A stretch of DNA of 22,406 bases from SG8-39 sp041558415 (GTDB lineage: Bacteria; Pseudomonadota; Gammaproteobacteria; Burkholderiales; SG8-39): positions 1 through 22,406 of the forward strand of contig JBFFEY010000050.1 in assembly GCA_041558415.1 (NCBI GenBank), read 5' to 3'. This document shows positions 1 to 8,038 of the stretch, in pieces. A program made the position numbers and the translations under genes. The notes beneath the pieces are model-generated. The model was not told the DNA's origin. It searched no databases and worked only from the letters and a program-made list of their open reading frames with translations. Within the stretch, counting starts at the first letter, position 1. Every line of letters starts with the position of its first letter.

Positions 1-782
1 ACGCCGAGCACGACGCAGATCAGCGTCAGCAGCCCGGCCGCCGGCACGCCGGCGACGAGAAAACCCATGCCCGCGAGCAGCCCCTGCAGCAGCGCGACAC
101 CGAGTATGCCGAGCGCCACGCTGCGTACGGCCTGCTCCGCGACCTCCGCGTAGCTCAGTCCGCGCTCCGGTGCGAGGCGCTGCGCCACGGCGCGCATGGC
201 GGCTGCGCCGCCAGCCGCATTGGCAAGCAGCACGCCCGCGATCAGGATGGCGAGCAGGAACTGCAGCGCCGCGAGGCCGGCACCGGCAGCCACGCCGAGC
301 AGCCATTTGCCGGCGGCCTTGATCGTCGGGCGCAGCTCGCTGGCAGCCTCTTCGATGTTTTCGGAAGCGAGTTGCCAAAGCGCGTGCAGCTCCTCGCCAA
401 AGAACGGCCAGGATTTGACGCGCTCGGGCGGCGGCGGGACGTTCAGTGTGCCGGCCTGAAAGGCAGCCGTGGCGTCTCGCACGCCACTCGCCAGCGATTC
501 CGCGAGGATGGCGGAGGGGACGATGACAACCACGATCATGAATACGGTGAACAGCAGCGACGCGAGCACGCGGCGTCCGCCAATGCGGGCCTCGAATTCG
601 CGATAGGCCGGATAGGTGGCCACCGCGATGATGACGCCCCAGACGATCGGCACCAGGAACGGCTCGGCGATGGCGAAGCACCACAGCAGCAGAAGCGCCA
701 GCACACCGATGCGCACGGCGGCTTCGATGGCCAGACTGACAAATCGACGATCTTGCTCGGCGGGCGTCGTCGGGTGGTTCAT
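1..782 (-). CDS. AI-2E/PerM family permease, partial (C-terminus off the left edge)
   Basis: Reading leftward from ATG at 782, the frame stays open to the window edge and gives about 260 residues. Hydrophobic stretches lie near residues 20-57 (a helical pair, including AEPFLVPIVWGVIIAVATYP), 75-95, 160-190 and from about 225 onward. Between them is a soluble stretch with ERVKSWPFFGEELHALW. This matches the AI-2E transporter/PerM superfamily, inner-membrane permeases of about 350 residues whose substrates are mostly unproven, so about 90 residues are missing beyond the edge. A GAGG Shine-Dalgarno lies about 7 bases before the start. It is the last visible gene of a leftward unit, 25 bases after the preceding stop. 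The family is clear; export of autoinducer-2 should not be assumed. Confidence 0.82.
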   Translation of the reverse strand, partial: MNHPTTPAEQDRRFVSLAIEAAVRIGVLALLLLWCFAIAEPFLVPIVWGVIIAVATYPAYREFEARIGGRRVLASLLFTVFMIVVVIVPSAILAESLASGVRDATAAFQAGTLNVPPPPERVKSWPFFGEELHALWQLASENIEEAASELRPTIKAAGKWLLGVAAGAGLAALQFLLAILIAGVLLANAAGGAAAMRAVAQRLAPERGLSYAEVAEQAVRSVALGILGVALLQGLLAGMGFLVAGVPAAGLLTLICVVLG

Positions 783-807
783 GCAATCCTCGCCTCGCTC
801 CTGCGGC

Positions 808-1212
808 CTAGCCCCCGCCGCCGGGCTCGCAGCCTTCGATGACGAACGCGCCGGGTGAGACGCGGCAGCGCCAGGGCACGACCTTTTCGCCGCCCGGCAG
901 GGGGCGGAAGACCAGCACCACGTCGTACTTCAGGCTGCGCGCGACGATGGTGCCACTCTCGTTGACGCGCACCTGATACGCGCCGTAGCTCGGGTGCTGC
1001 CGCTCGCTGAGGTCCGGCGCGATGCGCTTGACGGTCAGCAGTTCGATGCCGACGGTGCGCCGCAGCTCGGCCGTGGCATCGTGCAACGCCCGCACCGCGC
1101 GCTTCACCTCGTCGTCGGACGCCAGATAGTGGCCGGGTACCCGAGGCAGGAGCAGGGCCGCCGCGGCTGCGACCAGCGCAACGCCCGCAAAGGTGTTGAC
1201 CTTCCAGCCCAT
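808..1212 (-). CDS. small membrane-anchored protein of unknown function
   Basis: 134 residues. Residues 7-24 (TFAGVALVAAAAALLLP region) form one hydrophobic helix after a short Met-Gly-Trp-Lys start, so the protein is probably an inner-membrane-anchored or exported protein with a periplasmic body. The body holds one stretch with a helix (EVKRAVRALHDATAELRRTV) followed by alternating hydrophobic residues typical of beta strands and a pair of cysteines (WRCRVSPGAFVIEGC) that could form a disulfide. The hydrophobic start plus beta-rich tail faintly recalls pseudopilins, but I see no prepilin cleavage motif. I do not recognise the family. It sits 22 bases after the dehydrogenase gene and 25 bases before the permease gene, so it is probably cotranscribed with both. 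Confidence 0.7.
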   Translation of the reverse strand: MGWKVNTFAGVALVAAAAALLLPRVPGHYLASDDEVKRAVRALHDATAELRRTVGIELLTVKRIAPDLSERQHPSYGAYQVRVNESGTIVARSLKYDVVLVFRPLPGGEKVVPWRCRVSPGAFVIEGCEPGGGG

Positions 1213-1234
1213 GGCGCGCCCCGGCGCCGGCGAC

Positions 1235-2110
1235 TCAGTCCTTGATCAGCAGCTGCATCAGACTGCAGGTGTCCCAGCGCTTGCCGCCGCGCGCCTGTAC
1301 CTGCGCGTAAAACTGGTCGACCAGGGCGGTGACCGGCAGGCGCGCGCCGTTCTGCTTGGCCTCGGCGAGGCAGATGCCGAGGTCCTTGCGCATCCAGTCG
1401 ACGGCGAAGCCGAAGCCGTCGAACTTGCCCTCGGTCATCGGCTTCCAGCGGTTCTCCATCTGCCAGGACTGCGCCGCGCCCTTGGAGATCACCGAGACGA
1501 CCTTTTCCATGTCGAGCCCGGCGCGCTGGCCGAAGTTGAGGCCCTCGGCGAGGCCCTGCAGCAATCCGCCGATCACGATCTGATTGACCATCTTGGTGAG
1601 CTGTCCGGCGCCCGGTGTGCCGATCAGCACGCAGCTCTTGGCGTAGACGTCGAGCACGGGCTTCGCTTTGTCGAATACCGCTGCCTCGCCGCCGCACATG
1701 ATGCCGAGCTGGCCGTTCTCGGCGCCCGCCTGGCCGCCGGAGACAGGGGCATCGACGAAGCCGATACCCTTTTCCTTGGCCTTGGCGTGTACCTCGCGCG
1801 CCACGATCGCCGAGGCGGTGGTGTGGTCGACCAGGATGGCGCCTTTTTTCATTCCGGCGAGCGCGCCCTTGTCGCCGTAGACGACCGAGCGTACGTCGTC
1901 GTCGTTGCCGACGCACATCATGACGAAGTCGCAGTCCTTCGCCGCCTCGGCCGGGGTGGCGGCGGACTTGCCGCCGTAGGCCTTTGCCCACTCGGCGGCC
2001 TTGGCGGCCGTGCGGTTGTAGACCGTGACGTCGTGCCCCCCCTTTTTTGCCAGGTGCCCCGCCATCGGGTAGCCCATCACCCCAAGTCCGAGAAATGCAA
2101 CCTTCGCCAT
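1235..2110 (-). CDS. NAD(P)-dependent beta-hydroxyacid dehydrogenase (GarR/MmsB/GlxR type)
   Basis: 291 residues, the usual length of the 3-hydroxyisobutyrate dehydrogenase / tartronate semialdehyde reductase family. The N-terminal Rossmann domain opens with GLGVMGYPMAGHL (residues 8-20). The substrate motif DAPVSGGQAGAENGQL spans 120-135, and the presumed catalytic lysine is K173 in GAGQLTKMVNQ, with N176 nearby and K242 in the C-terminal helical domain. These enzymes interconvert beta-hydroxyacids and semialdehydes in the cytoplasm; the sequence does not tell me which substrate is used. The start is supported by GGAGG five bases upstream. It heads a leftward unit with the small unknown and the permease, divergent from recA, and its upstream region contains an FNR-like palindrome. 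Confidence 0.92.
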   Translation of the reverse strand: MAKVAFLGLGVMGYPMAGHLAKKGGHDVTVYNRTAAKAAEWAKAYGGKSAATPAEAAKDCDFVMMCVGNDDDVRSVVYGDKGALAGMKKGAILVDHTTASAIVAREVHAKAKEKGIGFVDAPVSGGQAGAENGQLGIMCGGEAAVFDKAKPVLDVYAKSCVLIGTPGAGQLTKMVNQIVIGGLLQGLAEGLNFGQRAGLDMEKVVSVISKGAAQSWQMENRWKPMTEGKFDGFGFAVDWMRKDLGICLAEAKQNGARLPVTALVDQFYAQVQARGGKRWDTCSLMQLLIKD

Positions 2111-2149
2111 GCTCGCCTCCGCAGGGTCTTGTCTTCAAGGGAAGCCCGG

Positions 2150-2155
2150 AGTCTA
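2150..2155 (-). promoter_or_regulatory. putative -10 element for the leftward dehydrogenase unit
   Basis: On the minus strand this reads TAGACT, four of six matches to TATAAT, and would start transcription near 2143. There is no good -35 hexamer at the right distance (GAAAAG at 2178-2173), which would suit a promoter needing an activator. The FNR-like palindrome centred at 2185.5 lies about 42 bases upstream of the predicted start. Confidence 0.35.
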
Positions 2156-2178
2156 CCGCGGCGGGTCGCCGTCTTTTC

Positions 2179-2192
2179 TTGATCACGCTCAA
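2179..2192. promoter_or_regulatory. FNR/CRP-family-like operator
   Basis: TTGAT-CACG-CTCAA matches nine of ten fixed bases of the FNR/Anr consensus TTGAT-N4-ATCAA, and the flanks extend it to CTTGA-N6-TCAAG. It lies in the divergent region between the dehydrogenase gene and recA. Its centre falls at about -42 from the predicted leftward start, the class II activator position. It is about 120 bases upstream of the predicted recA start, so it more likely serves the leftward unit. The assignment rests on consensus and spacing only. Confidence 0.42.
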
Positions 2193-2271
2193 GCGCGGGC
2201 TCGCGTCATGAGCCTGTGCCGGGCGCAGGATGCGGTAACCGGGCGCGTGCGGGGACTGCCGCGCGGGGGCA

Positions 2272-2299
2272 TTGACAGACCTCGGTCAACCGCTACAAT
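2272..2299 (+). promoter_or_regulatory. sigma70 promoter of recA
   Basis: TTGACA at 2272-2277 is a perfect -35 hexamer, followed by a 16-base spacer and TACAAT at 2294-2299, five of six matches to the -10 consensus. The predicted transcription start is near 2306, giving a leader of about 80 bases before the recA ATG. It is the strongest promoter I can see in the window. Confidence 0.8.
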
Positions 2300-2301
2300 G
2301 C

Positions 2302-2317
2302 ATGGACGTTTATACAG
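2302..2317. promoter_or_regulatory. LexA-like (SOS) operator overlapping the recA start site
   Basis: ATGG-ACGTTTAT-ACAG followed by TA resembles the SOS consensus CTGT-N8-ACAG. The right half (ATACAGTA) is identical to the E. coli recA operator half, while the left half is degenerate (ATGG for CTGT). It directly follows the -10 element and covers the predicted start site near 2306, where a bound repressor would block polymerase. Position and half-site identity support it; the weak left half lowers confidence. Confidence 0.55.
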
Positions 2318-2388
2318 TATCCGGTGTCGGCCCAGCCGAAAGAGATTCGGCCTGCCGCAGATGTCGACGCACCAATAAGAGGTACACC

Positions 2389-3468
<1,080 letters not shown>

Positions 3469-3939
3469 GCTGAAGGCGCGCGCGCTGCGCCTGCTCGCCG
3501 GGCGCGAGCACACGCGCGCTGAGCTTGCCCGCAAGCTCGCGCCGCACGCTGCCTCGCCCGAGGCGCTTGAGCAGCTGCTCGCATTGCTCGTCGAAAAGCG
3601 CCTGCTGTCGGAGGCGCGTTTCGCCGAGGAGCGGGCGCGCATGCTGGGGCGAAAGTACGGCGCGCTACGCGTGCGGCAGGACCTGCGCGCGCGGGGCGTC
3701 GCCGAGGACCTGGTCGAGCGTGCCGCGGCGCAGACTGCGGGCGCTGAGCTGGAGCAGGCGCGTGCGATCGTGCGCCGCCGCTTCGGCACTCCGGCCACGA
3801 CGCCGCGCGAGCGCGCGCGGCGCATCCGCTTCCTGCAGAGCCGTGGCTTCGCCTACGACACGATCCGCGCCGCGCTCGGCGCGTCGGCCGAGCCGGACGC
3901 GGCCGAGGACGATTTCCCGCGCTAGCGCGCGCATGCCGC

Positions 3940-3967
3940 AGCCCTCCCTCGATTAGAATGGAGGGCT
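3940..3967 (+). promoter_or_regulatory. hairpin enclosing the alaS Shine-Dalgarno
   Basis: AGCCCTCC (3940-3947) and GGAGGGCT (3960-3967) form a perfect 8-base-pair stem around a 12-base loop. The right arm is the alaS Shine-Dalgarno, and the ATG follows two bases later at 3969, so the stem would hide the ribosome site in a transcript reading through from recX. The loop contains TAGAAT (3954-3959), a plausible -10. A transcript starting from that element would begin inside the right arm, with almost no leader and no hairpin. No U-tract follows, so it is not an ordinary terminator. Confidence 0.5.
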
Positions 3968-3968
3968 T

Positions 3969-6593
3969 ATGAAATCGGCAGACATCCGCTCGAGCTTCCT
4001 CGAGTTTTTCCGCACCAAGGGGCACAGCATCGTCGCGTCGAGCCCGCTCGTGCCGGCGAACGACCCGACGCTGCTGTTCACCAACTCCGGCATGGTGCAG
4101 TTCAAGGAAGTGTTTCTCGGCAAGGAAAAGCGCGCCTATACGCGGGCGACGACTTCGCAGCGCTGCGTGCGCGCCGGTGGCAAGCACAACGACCTGGAAA
4201 ACGTCGGCTATACCGCGCGGCATCACACCTTCTTCGAAATGCTGGGCAACTTCAGCTTCGGCGACTACTTCAAGCAGGACGCGATCCGCTACGCCTGGGA
4301 GCTGCTGACCCAGGTGTACGGCCTGCCGGCCGAGCGGCTGTGGACCACCGTCTATCACACGGACGACGAGGCCTTCGACCTGTGGACCAAGACCATCGGC
4401 GTGCCGGTCGAGCGCTGCATCCGCATCGGTGACAAGCCGGGCGGACAGCCCTATCAGTCCGACAATTTCTGGCAGATGGCCGACACTGGCCCCTGTGGGC
4501 CGTGCAGCGAGATCTTCTACGACCATGGTCCCGGCATCGCGGGCGGGCCGCCGGGCTCGCCGGACGCCGACGGCGACCGCTACATCGAAATCTGGAACCT
4601 GGTGTTCATGCAGTTCAACCGCGACGAGCAGGGCGTGATGCACCCGCTGCCGAAGCCGTCGGTGGACACCGGCATGGGCCTCGAGCGCGTCGCCGCGGTG
4701 CTGCAAGGCGTGCACTCCAACTACGAGATCGACCTGTTCCAGGCGCTGATCCGCGCCGCGGCCCGCGAGACCGGGCAGACGCAGCTCGCCAACCCGTCGC
4801 TAAATGTCATTGCCGACCACATCCGCGCCTGCAGCTTTCTCGTCGTCGACGGCGTGATTCCCGGCAACGAGGGCCGCGGCTACGTGCTGCGACGCATCGT
4901 GCGGCGCGCGATCCGGCACGGCTACAAGCTGGGCCAGAAACGGCCGTTTTTCCACCGCCTGGTGGAAGACCTGGACAAGGCCATGGGCGCCGCCTATCCG
5001 GAGCTCACCCAGGCCAAGGCGCGCGTGGCGCAGATCCTCCAGCAGGAGGAGGAGCGCTTCGCCGAGACGCTCGAGCACGGCATGGGCGTGCTCGAGGCCG
5101 CGCTCGCCTCGGGCGAGAAGCTGCTCGACGGCGAAACGGTGTTCAAGCTCTACGACACCTTCGGCTTCCCGGTCGACCTGACCGCCGACGTCTGCCGCGA
5201 GCGCGGCGTCATGCTCGACATGGCAGGGTTCGAAGCAGCCATGGAGGCGCAGCGCGAGCGCGCGCGGGCGGCGAGCCGTTTCGCGATGGTCGGCGGGCTG
5301 GAGTACGCGGGCGACAAGACCGACTTCGTCGGCTACGACCGGCTCGAGGCGCGCGGCCGCGTGAGCGCGCTGTATCGCGAGGGCAGCGCGGTCGGCGAGC
5401 TGAACGCCGGCGAGACGGGGGTGGTGGTGCTGGATTGCACGCCGTTCTACGCCGAGTCCGGTGGCCAGGTGGGCGACCGCGGCGAACTGGTCGGCCCGGC
5501 CGGTACCTTTGCGGTGGCCGACACGCAGAAGATCCAGGCCGACGTGTTCGGGCACCATGGCGCGCAGTCGACGGGACGCTTGAAGGTGGGTGACCCAGTC
5601 AGTGCGCGGGTCGACACCGTTGCGCGCGCGCGCACCATGCTGAACCATTCCGCGACGCACCTGATGCACGCCGCGCTGCGCGAGGTGCTGGGCAAGCACG
5701 TGCAGCAGAAGGGTTCGCTGGTCGATGCCAATCGCACGCGCTTTGATTTTTCGCATTCGCAGCCAGTCAGCGGCGAGGAGATCCGGAGAATCGAGGCGCG
5801 GGTCAACGACGCGATCCGTCGTAACCTCGACGTGCAGGCGCGCATCATGAAGTTCGACGCCGCGATCAAGGCGGGCGCACTCGCGTTCTTCGGCGACAAG
5901 TACGGCGACGAGGTGCGCGTGCTATCGATGGGCGATGTCTCCACCGAGCTGTGCGGCGGCACGCACGTGCGGCGAACGGGCGACATCGGCTTCTTCAAGA
6001 TTGCTTCGGAGTCGGGCGTCGCCGCGGGCGTGCGGCGCATCGAGGCCGTCACCGGCGACGGTGCGCTTGCCTGGGTACAGGCGCAGGAAGCGCAGCTGCA
6101 CGACGCCGCGGCCGCGCTCAAGGCGCCGGCCGGCGAGGTGACGGCGAAGATCGCGCAGCTGATGGAAAATGGGCGCGCGCTCGAGCGCGAGCTGTCCAGG
6201 CTGAAGTCGAAGCTCGCCGCAGGGCAGGGCGCCGACCTCACCACGCAGGCGGTGGAGGTGCAGGGCGCGAAGGTGCTGGCGGCGACCCTCGATGGGGCGG
6301 ACGCCAAGACGCTGCGCGAGGCGATTGACCGCCTCAAGGACAAGCTCAAGCCGGCCGCGATCGTGCTCGGCAGCGTCACGGACGGCAAGGTTTCGCTGGT
6401 GGCGGGGGTGACGAGCGAACTCACCGCCAAGCTCAAGGCAGGCGAGCTGGTGAATCACGTTGCCCAGCAAGTGGGCGGCAAGGGTGGCGGACGCCCCGAT
6501 ATGGCGCAGGCCGGGGGCAGCGATCCGACGGGGCTGCCCGCCGCACTGCAGTCGGTGCAGGCCTGGGTCGCGCAGCGGCTGGGCGGCGGCTAG
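3969..6593 (+). CDS. alaS: alanine--tRNA ligase
   Basis: 874 residues, full length for bacterial AlaRS, which charges tRNA-Ala and hydrolyses mischarged Ser- and Gly-tRNA-Ala. Class II motif 1/2 sequence RHHTFFEMLGNFSFGDYFK lies at about 84-102, and motif 3 is in GMGLERVAAVLQG near 235. The editing domain has zinc ligands H560 and H564 (HSATH) and C662 and H666 (CGGTH), offset by a constant four from E. coli. A coiled-coil follows (about 700-740), then the C-Ala domain ending in GGGRPDMAQAGG. It lies 43 bases after recX in the same direction. The start is supported by GGAGGG just upstream, although that site sits in a hairpin. Confidence 0.98.
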   Translation: MKSADIRSSFLEFFRTKGHSIVASSPLVPANDPTLLFTNSGMVQFKEVFLGKEKRAYTRATTSQRCVRAGGKHNDLENVGYTARHHTFFEMLGNFSFGDYFKQDAIRYAWELLTQVYGLPAERLWTTVYHTDDEAFDLWTKTIGVPVERCIRIGDKPGGQPYQSDNFWQMADTGPCGPCSEIFYDHGPGIAGGPPGSPDADGDRYIEIWNLVFMQFNRDEQGVMHPLPKPSVDTGMGLERVAAVLQGVHSNYEIDLFQALIRAAARETGQTQLANPSLNVIADHIRACSFLVVDGVIPGNEGRGYVLRRIVRRAIRHGYKLGQKRPFFHRLVEDLDKAMGAAYPELTQAKARVAQILQQEEERFAETLEHGMGVLEAALASGEKLLDGETVFKLYDTFGFPVDLTADVCRERGVMLDMAGFEAAMEAQRERARAASRFAMVGGLEYAGDKTDFVGYDRLEARGRVSALYREGSAVGELNAGETGVVVLDCTPFYAESGGQVGDRGELVGPAGTFAVADTQKIQADVFGHHGAQSTGRLKVGDPVSARVDTVARARTMLNHSATHLMHAALREVLGKHVQQKGSLVDANRTRFDFSHSQPVSGEEIRRIEARVNDAIRRNLDVQARIMKFDAAIKAGALAFFGDKYGDEVRVLSMGDVSTELCGGTHVRRTGDIGFFKIASESGVAAGVRRIEAVTGDGALAWVQAQEAQLHDAAAALKAPAGEVTAKIAQLMENGRALERELSRLKSKLAAGQGADLTTQAVEVQGAKVLAATLDGADAKTLREAIDRLKDKLKPAAIVLGSVTDGKVSLVAGVTSELTAKLKAGELVNHVAQQVGGKGGGRPDMAQAGGSDPTGLPAALQSVQAWVAQRLGGG

Positions 6594-6627
6594 CCGCCGC
6601 GCGCCGCGCGCCGGCGACCGTAACCGA

Positions 6628-7632
6628 TCAGAACCCGATGCGCTGGCGCTTGCCGGCGCGCGGGTCCTGCACGTCCTCGGGCTGCATCTCGCTGCGGCCG
6701 GCGAGCTTAGCGTTGCCGAAGCCGGACTGCACGGCACGGCGCATCTCGCGCGGCGAGAGCGTTGCGAGCTTCTCGAGCACCGCGGCGGACGGCATTTCGG
6801 GGAACGGTCGGCCCCATTCATGCGCGCCGCGGATCTCCCGATAGATGGCGCCCGCGATGCGCGCGGCGCCCTCCGTGTCGGGCGGCTCGATTTCGTAGAC
6901 GTTCATTCGGTTGAGGATCGGCTCCGGAATCTGTGCCGCGTCGTTCGCGGTGGCGAACCAGACCGCGCCCGAGGCATCGATCGGCAGCTCGACAAACTCG
7001 TCAACGAAGCGCGTCGCGGTCTGACTCTCGAGCAGGCTGTACAGCGCGCCCAGCGGATCGTACTGGCCGTCGGCCGAGGTCTTGTCGAGCTCGTCGACCA
7101 CCATCACGGGGTTGGCGTAATCGCCGTGCAGGAAGGTGTCGAACACCTTGCCTGGCTTGGCGTTCTTCCACTGCGAGGAGGCGCCGGACAGGATCCAGCC
7201 CGCGGTGAGCGAGCTCATCGGCACGAAGCCGAAGCCGGTGCCGAGCAATTGCGCGATGCGCCGCGCGAAGTGCGTCTTGCCGATGCCCGGCTCGCCAAGC
7301 AGCAGCATCGGCGGCAGCTCGACCGGATCGCTCGAATCGAGGCACAGCGCGAGCTGCTTGCGGATGTCTTCGAGCACCTGGCCGAAGTTCGGCAGCTCGT
7401 CGAACAGCGCCTCCATCGGCGGCATCGTCGAAGGCTTGACCGTAAAGCGCTGACCGCCGACGCGAAGCATTTTTTCGTATACCGCGCGCAGCGCCTCGTT
7501 GCTTCCGGGCGCAAGCTCCTGCAGCGCCTTCTCGACGTCGGACACGTCATAGACGTCCTTGAAGCCCGCAATCGGGATGCACGCGGTGTTCGATTCGTTG
7601 CCGGAGTTCTGCTTCGCGACACTGGCCGTCAT
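6628..7632 (-). CDS. stand-alone Lon-like AAA+ ATPase without a protease domain
   Basis: 334 residues. The AAA+ module shows Walker A GEPGIGKTHFA (113-123), Walker B VMVVDELDK (176-184), sensor 1 in FATAND (N230), an arginine-finger candidate R242 in PILNRM and sensor 2 R296 in LSPREMRR. The Walker motifs and spacing resemble the ATPase domain of Lon, but there is no Lon substrate-binding domain and no Ser-Lys protease domain. It may act as a remodelling or targeting ATPase; the partner is unknown. The start at 7632 is chosen because AAGGAG lies seven bases upstream; the longer open frame upstream of it has no family features. It converges on alaS with 34 bases between them, and no obvious partner gene is adjacent. 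Confidence 0.82.
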   Translation of the reverse strand: MTASVAKQNSGNESNTACIPIAGFKDVYDVSDVEKALQELAPGSNEALRAVYEKMLRVGGQRFTVKPSTMPPMEALFDELPNFGQVLEDIRKQLALCLDSSDPVELPPMLLLGEPGIGKTHFARRIAQLLGTGFGFVPMSSLTAGWILSGASSQWKNAKPGKVFDTFLHGDYANPVMVVDELDKTSADGQYDPLGALYSLLESQTATRFVDEFVELPIDASGAVWFATANDAAQIPEPILNRMNVYEIEPPDTEGAARIAGAIYREIRGAHEWGRPFPEMPSAAVLEKLATLSPREMRRAVQSGFGNAKLAGRSEMQPEDVQDPRAGKRQRIGF

Positions 7633-7842
7633 AATTTTTCTCCTTGTCAGGCGGCGAGACCCGCGCGAGGACGCTAGCACGCCGCTTCCTGACGAAGCAA
7701 TACATGTGCCCATCATGCTGCGCCCGAGCAACGCACGATGCACGTCGCGGAACGTCAAACTTCCGACTGGCGGCGGGCGAAGTTGGCACTGGCAGCCCCC
7801 TTGCCGGTCTGCTGATGGCGTACGGCGGCCAGCGCCGGCAGC
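7633..7842. other. non-coding region between the AAA+ gene and the aroG leader
   Basis: No coding frame with a ribosome site is convincing here. On the minus strand, TTGCTT at about 7702-7697 and a weak TAGCGT about 18 bases later could be the promoter for the ATPase gene, but the match is poor. I see no other structure. Confidence 0.4.
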
Positions 7843-7872
7843 TTGCCACGGCGCCGGCGTTCGTGATTGAAT
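7843..7872 (+). promoter_or_regulatory. candidate promoter for the aroG leader transcript
   Basis: TTGCCA (7843-7848) and TTGAAT (7867-7872) are separated by 18 bases and match the -35 and -10 consensus at four positions each. Transcription would start near 7879, about 12 bases before the leader-peptide ATG. Such a short leader is normal for amino-acid attenuators. No better pair is visible close to the leader. Confidence 0.4.
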
Positions 7873-7890
7873 CCTGATCCAGAGGTTCCC

Positions 7891-7965
7891 ATGTACGCAG
7901 TGCAACACGGGTTTTTCGGCTTTTACTTCAACTTCCTGCGCCGGCTGGCGGAGGGAAGCGGCTGA
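7891..7965 (+). CDS. aromatic-amino-acid leader peptide of the aroG attenuator
   Basis: 24 codons followed by TGA, with AGAGG five bases before the ATG. Residues 8-15 read FFGFYFNF: five Phe and one Tyr in eight codons, with another Tyr at position 2 and no Trp. That density is far above the local composition of this GC-rich genome. The remaining residues (LRRLAEGSG end) are encoded over the antiterminator arm. The peptide itself probably has no function; its translation would measure charged tRNA-Phe (and perhaps tRNA-Tyr). It ends 73 bases before the DAHP synthase start. It resembles enterobacterial PheL in design, not in detailed sequence. Confidence 0.85.
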   Translation: MYAVQHGFFGFYFNFLRRLAEGSG

Positions 7966-7988
7966 CCTTACCCGCAGGGAACCCGATG

Positions 7989-8022
7989 AAACCGCCAGCG
8001 CCGCAAGCCTGGCGGTTTTTTT
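7989..8022 (+). terminator. intrinsic terminator of the aroG leader
   Basis: A perfect 10-base-pair stem, AAACCGCCAG (7989-7998) with CTGGCGGTTT (8009-8018), encloses a 10-base loop and runs into seven consecutive T (8016-8022). It lies between the leader-peptide stop and the aroG start, so it ends the leader transcript unless the antiterminator forms. It is the only textbook intrinsic terminator I can find in the window. Confidence 0.92.
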
Positions 8023-8038
8023 ATTTCCAGGACCTGCT

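Larger units (their letters stand above)
7884..8022 (+). promoter_or_regulatory. transcription attenuator of the DAHP synthase gene (Phe/Tyr responsive)
   Basis: Three parts are visible. Phe/Tyr codons are clustered at 7912-7935 in a short peptide. An antiterminator can form as GCTGGCGG (7944-7951) pairs with CCGCCAGC (7992-7999), eight perfect pairs. A competing terminator forms as AAACCGCCAG (7989-7998) pairs with CTGGCGGTTT (8009-8018), followed by a T-run. The heptamer CTGGCGG occurs in both competing arms. A ribosome stalled at most of the Phe codons leaves 7944-7951 free, giving antitermination and aroG expression. A ribosome reaching the stop at 7963 covers it, giving termination. A small CGCC-GGCT-GGCG hairpin (7939-7950) could act as the protector. 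The mechanism is inferred from known pheA, trp and his attenuators. Confidence 0.85.

Noticed and set aside
6583..6600. Perfect 18-base palindrome GCGGCGGCTAGCCGCCGC at the alaS stop as a terminator
   Set aside because: The symmetry is perfect but there is almost no loop and no T-run. GC-rich palindromes of this kind arise easily in this composition, so I do not list it as a terminator.
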